Source of the DNA: Cytophagaceae bacterium | Lineage (GTDB): Bacteria > Bacteroidota > Bacteroidia > Cytophagales > Flexibacteraceae | DNA: 64,000 bases | Reading direction: 5' to 3' | Assembly: GCA_947458545.1 (NCBI GenBank) | Contig: CANGYH010000002.1 | Location: forward strand, 62,001 to 126,000 | Shown: positions 33,548 to 42,212 of the stretch, in pieces | Layout of the letters: each line of letters opens with the position of its first letter | How positions within the stretch are numbered: the first letter of the stretch is position 1 | Made by a program: the position numbers and the translations under genes | Notes under the pieces: model-generated | What the model saw: only the letters and a program-made list of their open reading frames with translations | What the model was told of the DNA's origin: nothing | Databases searched by the model: none

Positions 33548-34588
33548 ATGCGATACACCCTGGTAACCGGCGCCTGCGGCTTTGTAGGCCGCAACCTCGT
33601 AAAACGCCTGCTGGCCACCACCCAAGACGCCATCGTCATCGTTGATGACCTCTCCGTCGGCACAGACCCTGCCACCTGGCTGGCCCCCGAGTACCAGGCC
33701 GATTTGCAGCCTTCTGAGAAAAAGAGCCGCCTGCTGTACCTGCCCATAGACTGCCGGCAGTTCTTCCGCGAGTACCGCACCACCTACAAAGCCCAGGTCG
33801 AGGCTGCCTTCGGGGCATACGATACCTTCGACTATGCCTTCCACTTTGCTGCCATCGTGGGTGGCAGGGCCAAAATCGACGGCGACCCTATGATGGTCGC
33901 CCTCGACCTGAGCATAGACGCTGAGTTCTTCTACTGGCTCACGCGCGAGAAGTGCCGTAAGGCCATGTTCCCCAGCTCGTCGGCGGCCTATCCCGTTAAG
34001 CTCCAGCGCGAAGACGGCGCCATCGCCCTGCGCGAATCCGACATCAGCTTCTCGGACGTGGGTGCCCCAGACATGACCTACGGCTGGAGCAAGCTCACCG
34101 GCGAGTACCTGGCCCAGATTGCCGCCAAGTACTACGGCATCTCCGTAGCCTGCGTGCGCCCCTTCTCGGGCTACGGCGAAGACCAGGACCTTAGCTACCC
34201 AATCCCCGCCATCGCCGCCCGCGCCGCCCGCAAAGAAAATCCCTTCGAGGTCTGGGGCTCGGGCCACCAGGGCCGAGACTTTGTCCACATTGACGACTGC
34301 ATAGACGTCATCCTGCAGGCTACGGAAGAGATTTCGGACGGCTCGGCCGTCAACATCGGCTCGGGCAAGCTCACCAGCTTCCGCGAGATCATCGCCCTCA
34401 TGAGCAAGTTTGCCGGCTACGAGCCCGAGATCAAGCCCCTGCTCGATAAGCCCGTAGGCGTACACTCCCGCTACTGCGACATCAGCTACGTGGGCCAGCG
34501 CCTCAACTGGCAGCCCAAAATCAGCCTGGAAGAAGGCATGCGCCGCGTGTACGAGGCCAGCGTAGCCCGCATGGCCGAGCAAGCTTAG
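33548..34588 (+). CDS. NAD-dependent epimerase/dehydratase (nucleotide-sugar)
   Basis: A 346-residue extended short-chain dehydrogenase. The Rossmann motif is VTGACGFVGRNL at residues 5-16 and the catalytic pair is YGWSK. The FHFAAIVGG segment resembles GDP-mannose 3,5-epimerase and GDP-fucose synthase. It probably modifies a nucleotide sugar for polysaccharide or glycoprotein assembly. No other sugar genes are adjacent except glmM 1.3 kb downstream. It is closed by a terminator. Confidence 0.87.
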   Translation: MRYTLVTGACGFVGRNLVKRLLATTQDAIVIVDDLSVGTDPATWLAPEYQADLQPSEKKSRLLYLPIDCRQFFREYRTTYKAQVEAAFGAYDTFDYAFHFAAIVGGRAKIDGDPMMVALDLSIDAEFFYWLTREKCRKAMFPSSSAAYPVKLQREDGAIALRESDISFSDVGAPDMTYGWSKLTGEYLAQIAAKYYGISVACVRPFSGYGEDQDLSYPIPAIAARAARKENPFEVWGSGHQGRDFVHIDDCIDVILQATEEISDGSAVNIGSGKLTSFREIIALMSKFAGYEPEIKPLLDKPVGVHSRYCDISYVGQRLNWQPKISLEEGMRRVYEASVARMAEQA

Positions 34589-34673
34589 CGACGGTGCTTG
34601 GGTATTTTTTGAACAGATACCCCGCCCGCGCGTTTTATCTCTTCAAGACTTTTCAATCACTTAGTTATGGAGC

Positions 34674-34708
34674 GCCCAGGGCCGCAGCTGCGGCTCTGGG
34701 CCTTTTTT
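34674..34708 (+). terminator. Terminator after the epimerase gene
   Basis: A 12-bp stem with an AGCT loop (34674-34701) is followed by C and six T. One pair is a G-T wobble. Confidence 0.85.
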
Positions 34709-34761
34709 GAGCCGGTTCTGGCCCGGCTCGCACTTGCCTCCACTGCGCCCATCTGCCCATC

Positions 34762-35850
34762 ATGAGCACCTTCCGCCCCGTAGAGCTTACCCTGGCTGCC
34801 GTCTCGGCAGAGACGCCCGACGCCGTAACCCTGGCCTTTAACGACCCCGCCGGAGAACTGGCCGGCTACCTCCCCGGCCAGTTCTTGACGCTGAACGTAG
34901 CCGTAGGCGGCAAGCAGCACCGCAGGTCTTACTCGCTCTGCTCGGCCCCGGGGCTGGATGCCCACCCCACCGTCTGCGTCAAGCGCGTGCCGGGCGGCCT
35001 GGTCAGCAACGAGCTGGTAGACAACTGGAAGGCAGGCCAGACGATGCAGCTCTTTACACCCATTGGCAACTTCGTCTGCGAGCCCAAGCCTGGGGCTAGG
35101 CGCCACATCGTGCTTGTGGGCGCAGGCAGCGGCATTACCCCGCTCTGGAGCATTGCCAAATCTATATTGACGCACGAGCCCGGCAGCCAGGTAAGCCTCA
35201 TTTATGGCAACCGCCGAGAAGACTGCATCATCTTCTCAGAGCCCATCCGCCAATGGCAGGCCCAGCATCCGGCCCGCTTTCGGGTGGTGCATGCGCTCAC
35301 CCAGCCTCCTGCGGGCTGGCAGGGGGCTACGGGCCGCATTCATGGTGCTATGGTGGTTGACCTGCTGCGCCACCTGGAGCCCCTGCAAGACGTAGAAGAA
35401 ACCCGCTACTACCTCTGCGGCCCCCAGGCCATGGCCGACGACGTAGAGCAGGCCCTGCTGGGCACTGGTGTGGTACGCCGCAACATCTTCCGGGAGAGCT
35501 TCTTCTCTGACAGCCAGGTCAATCATCAAGAAACGGTTGAAGTGGGCGGCGCGCAGGCGGCAGCCGGAGGCGAAGGCCCTTTCTCCGTAACCATCAAGCA
35601 CGACGGCGACACCTACGAGGTAGAAGTACCCCTGGGCGAGACCATTCTGCAAGCCGCTCTAGACCAAGACATAGACCTGCCCTACAGTTGCCAGGCCGGC
35701 CTATGCACCGCCTGCCGGGCCAAGTGCCTGAGCGGTGCCGTAGAGATGGACGAGACCGAAGGCCTGGTAGAGAGTGAGATACGTGAGGGCTACGTGCTGC
35801 TCTGCGTAGGGCACCCCAAGTCTGCCGGTATAGTTGTAGAGGTAGGGTAG
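34762..35850 (+). CDS. PaaE-like ferredoxin-NAD(P)H oxidoreductase with C-terminal 2Fe-2S domain
   Basis: A 362-residue flavoprotein with three parts: an FAD domain with HRRSYSLCSAP (residues 53-63), an NAD(P) domain with VGAGSGITPLWS (119-130) and YLCGPQAM, and a plant-type ferredoxin domain with cysteines 310, 315, 318 and 348. This is the architecture of PaaE, the reductase of phenylacetyl-CoA epoxidase, and of related hydroxylase reductases. No paaABC genes are nearby, so a different oxygenase partner is likely. It starts after the epimerase terminator and ends 46 bases before glmM. Confidence 0.9.
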   Translation: MSTFRPVELTLAAVSAETPDAVTLAFNDPAGELAGYLPGQFLTLNVAVGGKQHRRSYSLCSAPGLDAHPTVCVKRVPGGLVSNELVDNWKAGQTMQLFTPIGNFVCEPKPGARRHIVLVGAGSGITPLWSIAKSILTHEPGSQVSLIYGNRREDCIIFSEPIRQWQAQHPARFRVVHALTQPPAGWQGATGRIHGAMVVDLLRHLEPLQDVEETRYYLCGPQAMADDVEQALLGTGVVRRNIFRESFFSDSQVNHQETVEVGGAQAAAGGEGPFSVTIKHDGDTYEVEVPLGETILQAALDQDIDLPYSCQAGLCTACRAKCLSGAVEMDETEGLVESEIREGYVLLCVGHPKSAGIVVEVG

Positions 35851-35871
35851 GGGGTGCCCCGCCGCGGCCCG

Positions 35872-35879
35872 TATCTTTG
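35872..35879 (+). promoter_or_regulatory. -7 box for glmM
   Basis: TATCTTTG is a full TAnnTTTG match, 17 bases before the glmM ATG. A -33 element is unclear. Confidence 0.45.
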
Positions 35880-35896
35880 CAGCCCTCTTCCGCACA

Positions 35897-37282
35897 ATGA
35901 CCCTCATCACTTCTATCTCTGGCATACGAGGTACCCTCGGCGGCTTGCCCGGCGAAAGTCTTACCCCACCAGACGTTGTTAAATACGCCTGCGCCTACGG
36001 TGCCTGGCTGCTAGAGACCCAGGCCACGCCCAAGGTCGTCATCGGGCGCGATGCCCGGCCCTCTGGCCCCATGATCGCCGGCCTCGTGCGAGAGAGCCTT
36101 CGCATGATGGGCATCTCCGTCATAGACCTGGGTCTTTCCACCACGCCGACGGTAGAGATGGCGGTCGTGTTCGAGCAGGCAGGCGGCGGCATCATTCTGA
36201 CGGCAAGCCACAACCCCGGCAACTGGAACGCCCTCAAGCTCCTCAACGCCAGTGGTGAGTTCATCTCGGCCCAAGATGGCGCCCGCATCCTAGAGCTGGC
36301 TGCCTCTGGCAACTTCCCCTTTGTGGAGTCTAAGAAGATGGGCAGCCTTAAAGAGGACTCCAAGGCGCTGGGCAAACACATCAAAGCCATCCTGGCCCTG
36401 CCAGAGGTGGATGTAGAGGCCATCAAGGCCCGCAACTTCCGCGTTATGGTAGATGCCGTCAACAGCTCGGGCGGTATTGCCGTGCCCATGCTGCTGGAGG
36501 CGCTTGGCGTTAACCAGGTAGAAAAGCTTTATTGCGAGCCTACCGGCCAGTTTCCCCACAACCCAGAACCCCTACCCGAGAACCTGACCGTCATCTCGTC
36601 AGAGATCCAGAAGGGGAAGTACGACCTGGGCATCGTCGTTGATCCAGATGTGGATCGCCTCGTCTTCATCAACGAAGACGGCTCCATGTTCGGCGAAGAG
36701 TACACGCTGGTGGCCGTGGCAGACTATGTGCTGGGTTTTAACCCTGGCAACACCGTCTCTAACCTAAGCTCTACCCGCGCCCTGCAAGACGTAACCGAGA
36801 AGCACGGCCACACCTACACCGCCGCCGCCGTAGGCGAGGTTAACGTAGTGGCCCGCATGAAAGCCACGCAGGCCGTCATCGGCGGCGAGGGCAACGGTGG
36901 CGTCATCTACCCGGCCCTGCACTATGGCCGAGACGCCCTGGTGGGTATTGCCCTCTTCTTGACGCACCTGGCCAAAAAAGGTATGTCAGCCAGCCGCCTC
37001 CGCGCAAGCTACCCCAGCTACCATATTAGCAAGAACAAAATCGAGCTGACGCCCACCACCGATGTGGACCTGATACTGAAACAGGTGCAACAGAAGTACG
37101 CCAAGCAGCCCATCAACCTGGAGGACGGCGTCCGCATAGAGTTCGACAAAACCTGGGTGCACCTGCGCCGCAGCAATACCGAGCCCATCATCCGCATCTA
37201 CGCCGAGGCCGACAGCCGCACCACAGCCGATGCCCTGGCCGGAAAAATTATCCAAGACATTAAAGAGTTGCTGGTGAAATAA
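35897..37282 (+). CDS. glmM: Phosphoglucosamine mutase
   Basis: A 461-residue alpha-D-phosphohexomutase that converts glucosamine-6-phosphate to glucosamine-1-phosphate for UDP-GlcNAc. The catalytic serine is Ser104 in TASHNP, the metal loop is DPDVDR (249-254), the sugar-specificity loop GGEGNGG is at 329-335, and the phosphate loop is RRSNTEP near 427. GEGNGG fits the Bacteroidota GlmM-type group, but a phosphomannomutase role cannot be excluded. It has its own -7 box. The EamA permease gene begins 25 bases after it. Confidence 0.85.
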   Translation: MTLITSISGIRGTLGGLPGESLTPPDVVKYACAYGAWLLETQATPKVVIGRDARPSGPMIAGLVRESLRMMGISVIDLGLSTTPTVEMAVVFEQAGGGIILTASHNPGNWNALKLLNASGEFISAQDGARILELAASGNFPFVESKKMGSLKEDSKALGKHIKAILALPEVDVEAIKARNFRVMVDAVNSSGGIAVPMLLEALGVNQVEKLYCEPTGQFPHNPEPLPENLTVISSEIQKGKYDLGIVVDPDVDRLVFINEDGSMFGEEYTLVAVADYVLGFNPGNTVSNLSSTRALQDVTEKHGHTYTAAAVGEVNVVARMKATQAVIGGEGNGGVIYPALHYGRDALVGIALFLTHLAKKGMSASRLRASYPSYHISKNKIELTPTTDVDLILKQVQQKYAKQPINLEDGVRIEFDKTWVHLRRSNTEPIIRIYAEADSRTTADALAGKIIQDIKELLVK

Positions 37283-37307
37283 ACTCACCACAACCCCCAA
37301 CCGCCCT

Positions 37308-38225
37308 GTGGAGGCCCCCGCCAGCCAGGCCCAGCATCCCCGCCTGCAAGACTATGGCTTGCTGCACTTCATCGTGCTGCTGTGGGGTTTCACGGCCTTG
37401 TTGGGGATGGCCCTGGCCCCCCTCACCCCCAACGAGGTAGTTTTTTGGCGGACGCTGGCCGCCGCCCTGGCCATGTGGGCCTTATTTGGCCGCCGCATCA
37501 GCCGGCAGCCTATGGGTACGCCCAGGCTTTGGGCCATCTTGGGCACTGGTACCTTGATAGCTATCCACTGGTGGTTGTTCTTTCTGGCGGCCAGGGTAGG
37601 TAACGTAAGCTCCTGCCTGGCAGGCATAGCCACCGGCTCCGTCTGGACGGCCCTGTTAGAGCCCGTGGTAGACCGGCGCCGAATCCGCTGGGCAGACCTT
37701 GCCACCGCCGTCGTGGTCTGCCTTGGCCTGCTGGTCATTTTCGCAGGCCAGGCCGACAAAGCCTGGGGTGTTGCCATTGGCATAGCATCGGCGCTTTTCT
37801 CTAGCCTTTTCGGGCTTTGCAACCGCTACTTTGTGCGGTCTGGGTCAGACGTGTTTGCCATTTCAACGGTGGGCCTCAGCGGCGCATTTGTTACCACGGC
37901 CTTCATGCTGCCGCTTTCGGCCTGGGCCGGGTTTCAGCCCACGGTATGGCCGGCCCTGCCTCAAGGATCGGCCTGGCTGTGGCTGTTTCTGCTGAGCGGG
38001 GTGTGTACTGTATTTGCGCTAACGGCTTCGGTGGCGCTGCTCAGGCGCTTCTCTGCCTTCAGCACCTCGCTTGCCATCAATATGGAGCCCGTTTACGGCA
38101 TCTTGGCAGCCCGCCTGCTGCTGGGCCAAACAGAGGCCATGACACCGGCCTTTTACCTAGGCACGGCCGTCATCTTGCTGGCGGTGCTCGGGCACCCGTT
38201 GCTGCTGGCCCGGCAAAATGCCTAG
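37308..38225 (+). CDS. EamA/DMT-family transporter
   Basis: A 305-residue permease with about ten membrane helices in two EamA repeats. The first repeat starts FIVLLWGFTALLGM and the second LFSSLFGLCNRYFVRS, with a late NMEPVYGILAARLLLG that is typical of EamA. Members export amino acids or metabolites; the substrate is unknown. The start is a GTG. It lies downstream of glmM and ends before the XrtF promoter. Confidence 0.88.
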   Translation: MEAPASQAQHPRLQDYGLLHFIVLLWGFTALLGMALAPLTPNEVVFWRTLAAALAMWALFGRRISRQPMGTPRLWAILGTGTLIAIHWWLFFLAARVGNVSSCLAGIATGSVWTALLEPVVDRRRIRWADLATAVVVCLGLLVIFAGQADKAWGVAIGIASALFSSLFGLCNRYFVRSGSDVFAISTVGLSGAFVTTAFMLPLSAWAGFQPTVWPALPQGSAWLWLFLLSGVCTVFALTASVALLRRFSAFSTSLAINMEPVYGILAARLLLGQTEAMTPAFYLGTAVILLAVLGHPLLLARQNA

Positions 38226-38232
38226 CCGTAGC

Positions 38233-38262
38233 TTTTGCTGCTGTCTGCTACCTTTACTTTTG
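38233..38262 (+). promoter_or_regulatory. Promoter of the XrtF genes
   Basis: TTTTG at 38233-38237, 17 bases, then TACTTTTG (full TAnnTTTG match) at 38255-38262. A palindrome (CGCAG...CTGCG, 38267-38293) follows in the leader and could be an operator or hairpin. Confidence 0.55.
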
Positions 38263-38341
38263 CAAGCGCAGGTCTGCAGGCCTGCAAACTGCGGCTTTAA
38301 CCTTATTTTTCGGTAGTACCCCCTCCTCATTTAGCTACCCC

Positions 38342-38932
38342 ATGCGCCAAAACAAAGTCCTTATTCGCTTCCTGCTCACGGCGGGTGTGCTCTATGTCGT
38401 GTGGGACTATTTCTATAAGTCTGTACTAGAGGAGGACGGCGTGTTCATCCGGCAGGTAGCCTCCCACGTAGCCAAGGTGTCTGTGGCAGTGCTGCAGCTC
38501 TTCGGGTGGGACGCCGCCGTGCGGCCCTATCCGTACCCCAGCGGCCTCAGCTTCGACACGCTCATCACCCTCAATGGCCAGTCTTTGGTTTGGATAGATT
38601 CAGGCTGCACCGGGCTTACCCTGATGGCCCTGTTTGCGGGCTTCATCATAGCCTACCCAGGCCCGTTGGCTAAAAAGGCCTGGTATATTCCGGTGGGTTT
38701 GCTGGCCATCTACCTGGTCAACATTGTCCGCGTGGTGGCGCTGGCCATCAACCACATCGTCAGCCAATCCAGCTTCGACTTCAACCACAAGTACACCTAC
38801 ACGCTGGCCACCTATGTAGCCATCCTGGCCTTGTGGATGTTGTGGGCCAACCGGCTCAGCGGTTTCTCGCTGGCAGGCGAGGCCGAGGAGCCTGCCGAGC
38901 AAGAGCAAGACAAAACCCCGCAGGCATCTTAG
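38342..38932 (+). CDS. xrtF: Exosortase-family protein XrtF
   Basis: A 196-residue membrane protein of the exosortase/archaeosortase superfamily. The catalytic residues are in place: Cys89 in IDSGCTGL, Arg130 in NIVRVVAL and His149 in FNHKYTY. About five membrane helices are predicted. The short size and the adjacent partner gene match the Bacteroidota XrtF type. Exosortases process C-terminal sorting signals of exported proteins; the XrtF substrate is not established, as far as I know. The ATG at 38342 gives the normal N terminus. Confidence 0.9.
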   Translation: MRQNKVLIRFLLTAGVLYVVWDYFYKSVLEEDGVFIRQVASHVAKVSVAVLQLFGWDAAVRPYPYPSGLSFDTLITLNGQSLVWIDSGCTGLTLMALFAGFIIAYPGPLAKKAWYIPVGLLAIYLVNIVRVVALAINHIVSQSSFDFNHKYTYTLATYVAILALWMLWANRLSGFSLAGEAEEPAEQEQDKTPQAS

Positions 38933-38936
38933 CGCC

Positions 38937-39434
38937 GTGGCTAAAAATTGGCGCTTGTGGGCGGGGTGGGGGTTGCTGGCCCTGTTGTTTGCCATAGTAC
39001 AGTTTGCCAAAGAGCTATGGCTATGGCTGGCATACCGGGCCTATTATGCCTTGTTTTGGCGCCCCATCGGTGCCCCGCTAGAGTATCTGGAGAAGCGCAT
39101 AGGCTGGCAGGTGTACCATGGGGAGTTTTGGGGCAAGGTGCTTTACAGTGCCCTTGTGCTTGTGGTGATGGCAGCCAGTATCTGGTTTTTTGGGCGCAAC
39201 CGGGCAGAGCGTAAGCTGTGTTACAGCCTGTTGGCTCTGGCCTGGGGCGTAACCATAGCAGCCAACGTGGGTAGTAAACTGTTGCAAAGCCACTGGCTGC
39301 AAACCTTTAGCCGCGATACGCTGGAAGTTCTTACCTCGCCTTTTCCGGTAATTTTCATGCTGCCCATGCTCGTTTTGTACCGGAAGACGGCCACAAGCGC
39401 CGCCAAAGGGGCTGGCACCCGCGGCAGAAGTTAA
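38937..39434 (+). CDS. Exosortase F system-associated membrane protein
   Basis: A 165-residue protein with four or so membrane helices (from about residues 8-30, 60-85, 95-115 and 135-155 in outline), starting with a GTG four bases after xrtF. This size and position match the family that always stands next to XrtF. Its role is unknown; a co-factor or chaperone for exosortase action is an inference from co-occurrence. Charged residues at the end suggest a cytoplasmic tail. Confidence 0.8.
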   Translation: MAKNWRLWAGWGLLALLFAIVQFAKELWLWLAYRAYYALFWRPIGAPLEYLEKRIGWQVYHGEFWGKVLYSALVLVVMAASIWFFGRNRAERKLCYSLLALAWGVTIAANVGSKLLQSHWLQTFSRDTLEVLTSPFPVIFMLPMLVLYRKTATSAAKGAGTRGRS

Positions 39435-39502
39435 AAAAGGGCTTTGCCCACACATGTAATATACCCACGCTGCGTGGCCTGGTGGCGCGCTAAGGCTGAT
39501 TC

Positions 39503-39510
39503 TAAGTTTG
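39503..39510 (+). promoter_or_regulatory. -7 box for the AP2-domain gene
   Basis: TAAGTTTG is a full TAnnTTTG match, 23 bases before the ATG at 39534. Confidence 0.4.
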
Positions 39511-39533
39511 TTTCAGTCTTTTACCAGCCGCCT

Positions 39534-40112
39534 ATGCTCTATAAGATTACGCTAAAGAATTCTGACAAGACAGTCATGCTTTCAGAGGATGGGTACAAAC
39601 TCATCGCCGACAACCCCTACCTGCAATCGATAGATTTTCTAAAGAATCTACGGATGCACTCCAACGGATACGCCTTCTACCAGAAGAACCATCCTGACAA
39701 GAACGGGGGCTATCGCAACGAGACCATCTATCTGCACAAGTACCTGGCCGAAACCTTGTTGGAGCGTCCGTCGAGCGACGAGCAGCTGTACGTCATGTTC
39801 AAGAACTCTAACCGGCTAGACTGCCGCACCGAGAACCTGGAGTGGGCCAGCCGTTCGATCATCACGCGCAACACCAAAAAGAACACCAGCAAAAGCGGGT
39901 ATCGCGGCGTTTACCAAGACGGTAACAGCTACCGCGCCACCCTGTACAAAGGCAAAGAGCGCTTCGAGCTCGGCTTTTTCAAGTCGGCCGAAGAAGCCGC
40001 CAAGGCCTATAATGCCAAGAGCGAGGAGCTCTTCGGCAAGACCCGATCGCTCAACGCTGTCGGCCACGAGGCAGATCCTTTCTCGGCCGACGATCTGGCC
40101 GGCGATCTGTAG
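39534..40112 (+). CDS. AP2-domain DNA-binding protein with degenerate HNH module
   Basis: A 192-residue protein. Residues 70-110 follow the layout of HNH endonucleases found with AP2 domains (IYLHKYLAETLLERP, NRLDCRTENLEWAS), but the usual catalytic NH in the middle is replaced by VMFKNSN. Residues 117-172 form an AP2-type DNA-binding domain (SGYRGVYQDGNSYRATLY, LGFFKSAEEAAKAY). The family comes from homing endonucleases; loss of the key histidine suggests a domesticated DNA-binding protein. Start chosen at 39534 for the promoter and the Met. Confidence 0.8.
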   Translation: MLYKITLKNSDKTVMLSEDGYKLIADNPYLQSIDFLKNLRMHSNGYAFYQKNHPDKNGGYRNETIYLHKYLAETLLERPSSDEQLYVMFKNSNRLDCRTENLEWASRSIITRNTKKNTSKSGYRGVYQDGNSYRATLYKGKERFELGFFKSAEEAAKAYNAKSEELFGKTRSLNAVGHEADPFSADDLAGDL

Positions 40113-40372
40113 CCCCCACCCGCCAAGGCCCTGCAGATACCTAGCTGGCCGCGCGTGCCCTCTATCGTGGGCCTCGCACGGTGGGTTGGCCATCTGGCAG
40201 CGGCGTCCGGGTCCGTTTACCCTTACTTGATCCCTCGTCAGAGGCCGGCTTTTGGAAACAAGCGCCTGCCTCTTTTTATTTTTACAGAGCGGGCCTGTAC
40301 TTTATCGGGCAGACGCCCGTACTTAACCTGTTCTAAACCCGCCGCCAACGCCATCCGTAGGCGTACATCTTT

Positions 40373-41434
40373 ATGACCCAGGCCTCGCACACCGTTTTGC
40401 CCGGCGCCGACAAACTGGCCCGGCTCCCCTTCAACCCTGAATTTACGCCTGGGGCCTTCAGCGCCATCAACACCTGCCTGCGCCTGCAGCCAGCCGAGAC
40501 GATCACCATCATCACCGACGAGGCCAGCAAAGAAATTGCCGCCTCCCTCTACGCAGAGGTGCTGAAGGTTGGCAGCCGCTGCCACGCCATCATACTGGAA
40601 GACTACCTGCCCCGCCCTACCAAGGTAATGCCCCAAGAGGCCCTGGATGCGCTCGAAGAAAGCCAAGTCTCCATCTTCTGCGCCCAGGCCCAGACGGGCG
40701 AGCTGGCCGCCCGCAGGCAAATGTCAGACGTGGTGAACCGCCGCCGCATCCGCCACGGGCATATGGTCAACATCAATGCGCAGATTATGGTAGAGGGTAT
40801 GCGGGCCGACTTTCTGGCCGTAGACCGCCTCAGCCAGCAGTTGATTGACCGCGCCCGGCAAGCCCGCACCATCACCGTTAAAACCAAGCTCGGCACAGAC
40901 CTGACGGCCACCTTTGTGCCTGAGCTCAAGTGGCTCAAAACGAGCGGCATCATCTCGCCAGACAAGTGGGGTAACCTGCCCGGCGGCGAGATCTTCACCA
41001 GCCCCTTGCGGGTAGATGGCACCTTTGTGGTAGATGGCGTGGTAGGAGACTACCTCTGCGAGAAATACGGCGTGCTCGACAAAACCCCGCTCACCATAGA
41101 GATCGTTGACAGCCGTATCGTACAGATGCACTGCGACAACAAGACGTTGCTGGACGAGTTTAACGCCTATACCCATACCGACGAGAACTCTGACCGGGTA
41201 GGAGAGTTTGCCATCGGCACCAACCTGGCCGTGAAGAAGGCCATAGGCCACATACTGCAAGACGAGAAGCTGCCCACTCTCCACATGGCCTTCGGCCACC
41301 CATATGCTGAACATACCGGAGCCAACTGGGCCAGCTCTACGCACATTGACTGTGTGGCCCAGCATTGCTCCATCTGGTTCGACGGCGAAGAGATCATGCA
41401 CGAAGGCGTGTTTACGTTTCCGCATACGCTGTAA
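40373..41434 (+). CDS. M29-like (aminopeptidase T/AmpS-type) metallopeptidase
   Basis: A 353-residue protein that resembles the M29 thermophilic aminopeptidase family. Expected metal ligands appear in order: LPGGEIFTS, GEFAIGTN, HMAFGHPYAEH and STHIDCV. It is about 50 residues shorter than typical M29 enzymes. It would remove N-terminal residues from peptides using two metal ions. It is alone, ending at the start of a repeat-rich region. The assignment rests on these motifs only. Confidence 0.82.
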   Translation: MTQASHTVLPGADKLARLPFNPEFTPGAFSAINTCLRLQPAETITIITDEASKEIAASLYAEVLKVGSRCHAIILEDYLPRPTKVMPQEALDALEESQVSIFCAQAQTGELAARRQMSDVVNRRRIRHGHMVNINAQIMVEGMRADFLAVDRLSQQLIDRARQARTITVKTKLGTDLTATFVPELKWLKTSGIISPDKWGNLPGGEIFTSPLRVDGTFVVDGVVGDYLCEKYGVLDKTPLTIEIVDSRIVQMHCDNKTLLDEFNAYTHTDENSDRVGEFAIGTNLAVKKAIGHILQDEKLPTLHMAFGHPYAEHTGANWASSTHIDCVAQHCSIWFDGEEIMHEGVFTFPHTL

Positions 41435-41450
41435 TTCTACGACTGCCCGC

Positions 41451-42121
41451 CCCCAGGCTAAAGCCGTGGGGCTACTAGCATGGCATCGGCTGAAGCCGCC
41501 TGCCCTTCAACTGTGCAATGGCTTTGCCCCCCCTTTAACTGTGCAATGGCTTTGCTATTGTCACGTGCTCTGGCGAGGCTGCGCCTCGCATGTAGGCCAG
41601 GGCGATAGACCTGGCAGCCTGCGGAGTGCGTAGGGTTGCGGATTGTTGCGTTGGCTGTAGCCCGCGACGCCCGCGTGTTCACCCAAGGCTAAAGCCGAAC
41701 GCTTTAGCTTGTAGTGCAGGCTGCCAGCCCGCCCTGCGGAAGCTGCCCAACGGGCGTGGAAGGACAGGTTAGATAATAGAGAGAAGATAAAAGATGAAAG
41801 ATGGGGCCGGTACCGTTGAGTAAGGTATGCTATGTACCATGTCGAGGCCGTATTGTGTGCCGCTGTGCTGGTTTTGCGGTATGGGGGTATGCTGGGCTGG
41901 AGCCCTGCAAGTGAGGGTTACGAGGGCTGGAGCCCTCGAACAGCAAGCTGTGGTGGCAGCGAAAGCGTTCGGCTTTAGCCGTCGCCTTAGCATTAGCCCC
42001 ACGGCTTTAGCCTGGGGTGAACAGGGCGACCCTGGCCTACACGCGAGGCGCAGCCTCGCCAGAGCACGTGACAAGGGCACAGCCCTTGCACAGTTGACAG
42101 GGGGGCACGGCCCTTGCACAG
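41451..42121. repeat. Mosaic of inverted repeats and palindromes (gene-free)
   Basis: Two repeat families have inverted copies here. Family A: 41451-41473 and 41995-42017 are exact 23-bp reverse complements; a further 19-bp pair is 41687-41705 with 41962-41980. Family B: 41511-41602 and 42030-42121 are ungapped 92-bp inverted copies at about 88 per cent identity, including a 43-base stretch with one mismatch. Small palindromes such as GGCTAAAGCC, GGGCTGGAGCCC and GCGAGGCTGCGCCTCGC recur. The order is A-B ... A-B, each inverted in place, so it is not one simple inverted repeat. Confidence 0.8.
41509..41555. repeat. Tandem direct repeat inside the mosaic
   Basis: The 19-base unit AACTGTGCAATGGCTTTGC occurs at 41509-41527 and 41537-41555, a period of 28 bases. 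The inverted copy near 42073-42121 keeps the same period with more differences. Confidence 0.8.
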
Positions 42122-42212
42122 GCCGCTGGCCAATACGCTGCACAAGCGTTTGAGCTTTGGATGCCTATTTTCACCGCCGACAGCCCTCCGATACCCCTAC
42201 CGATACTGCCAC

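Noticed and set aside
37817-38341. An N-terminal extension of XrtF
   Set aside because: It overlaps the EamA permease gene in another frame, and the promoter lies inside it.
41761-42143. Frames inside the repeat mosaic
   Set aside because: They are formed by the repeats and palindromes and are not conserved in type.
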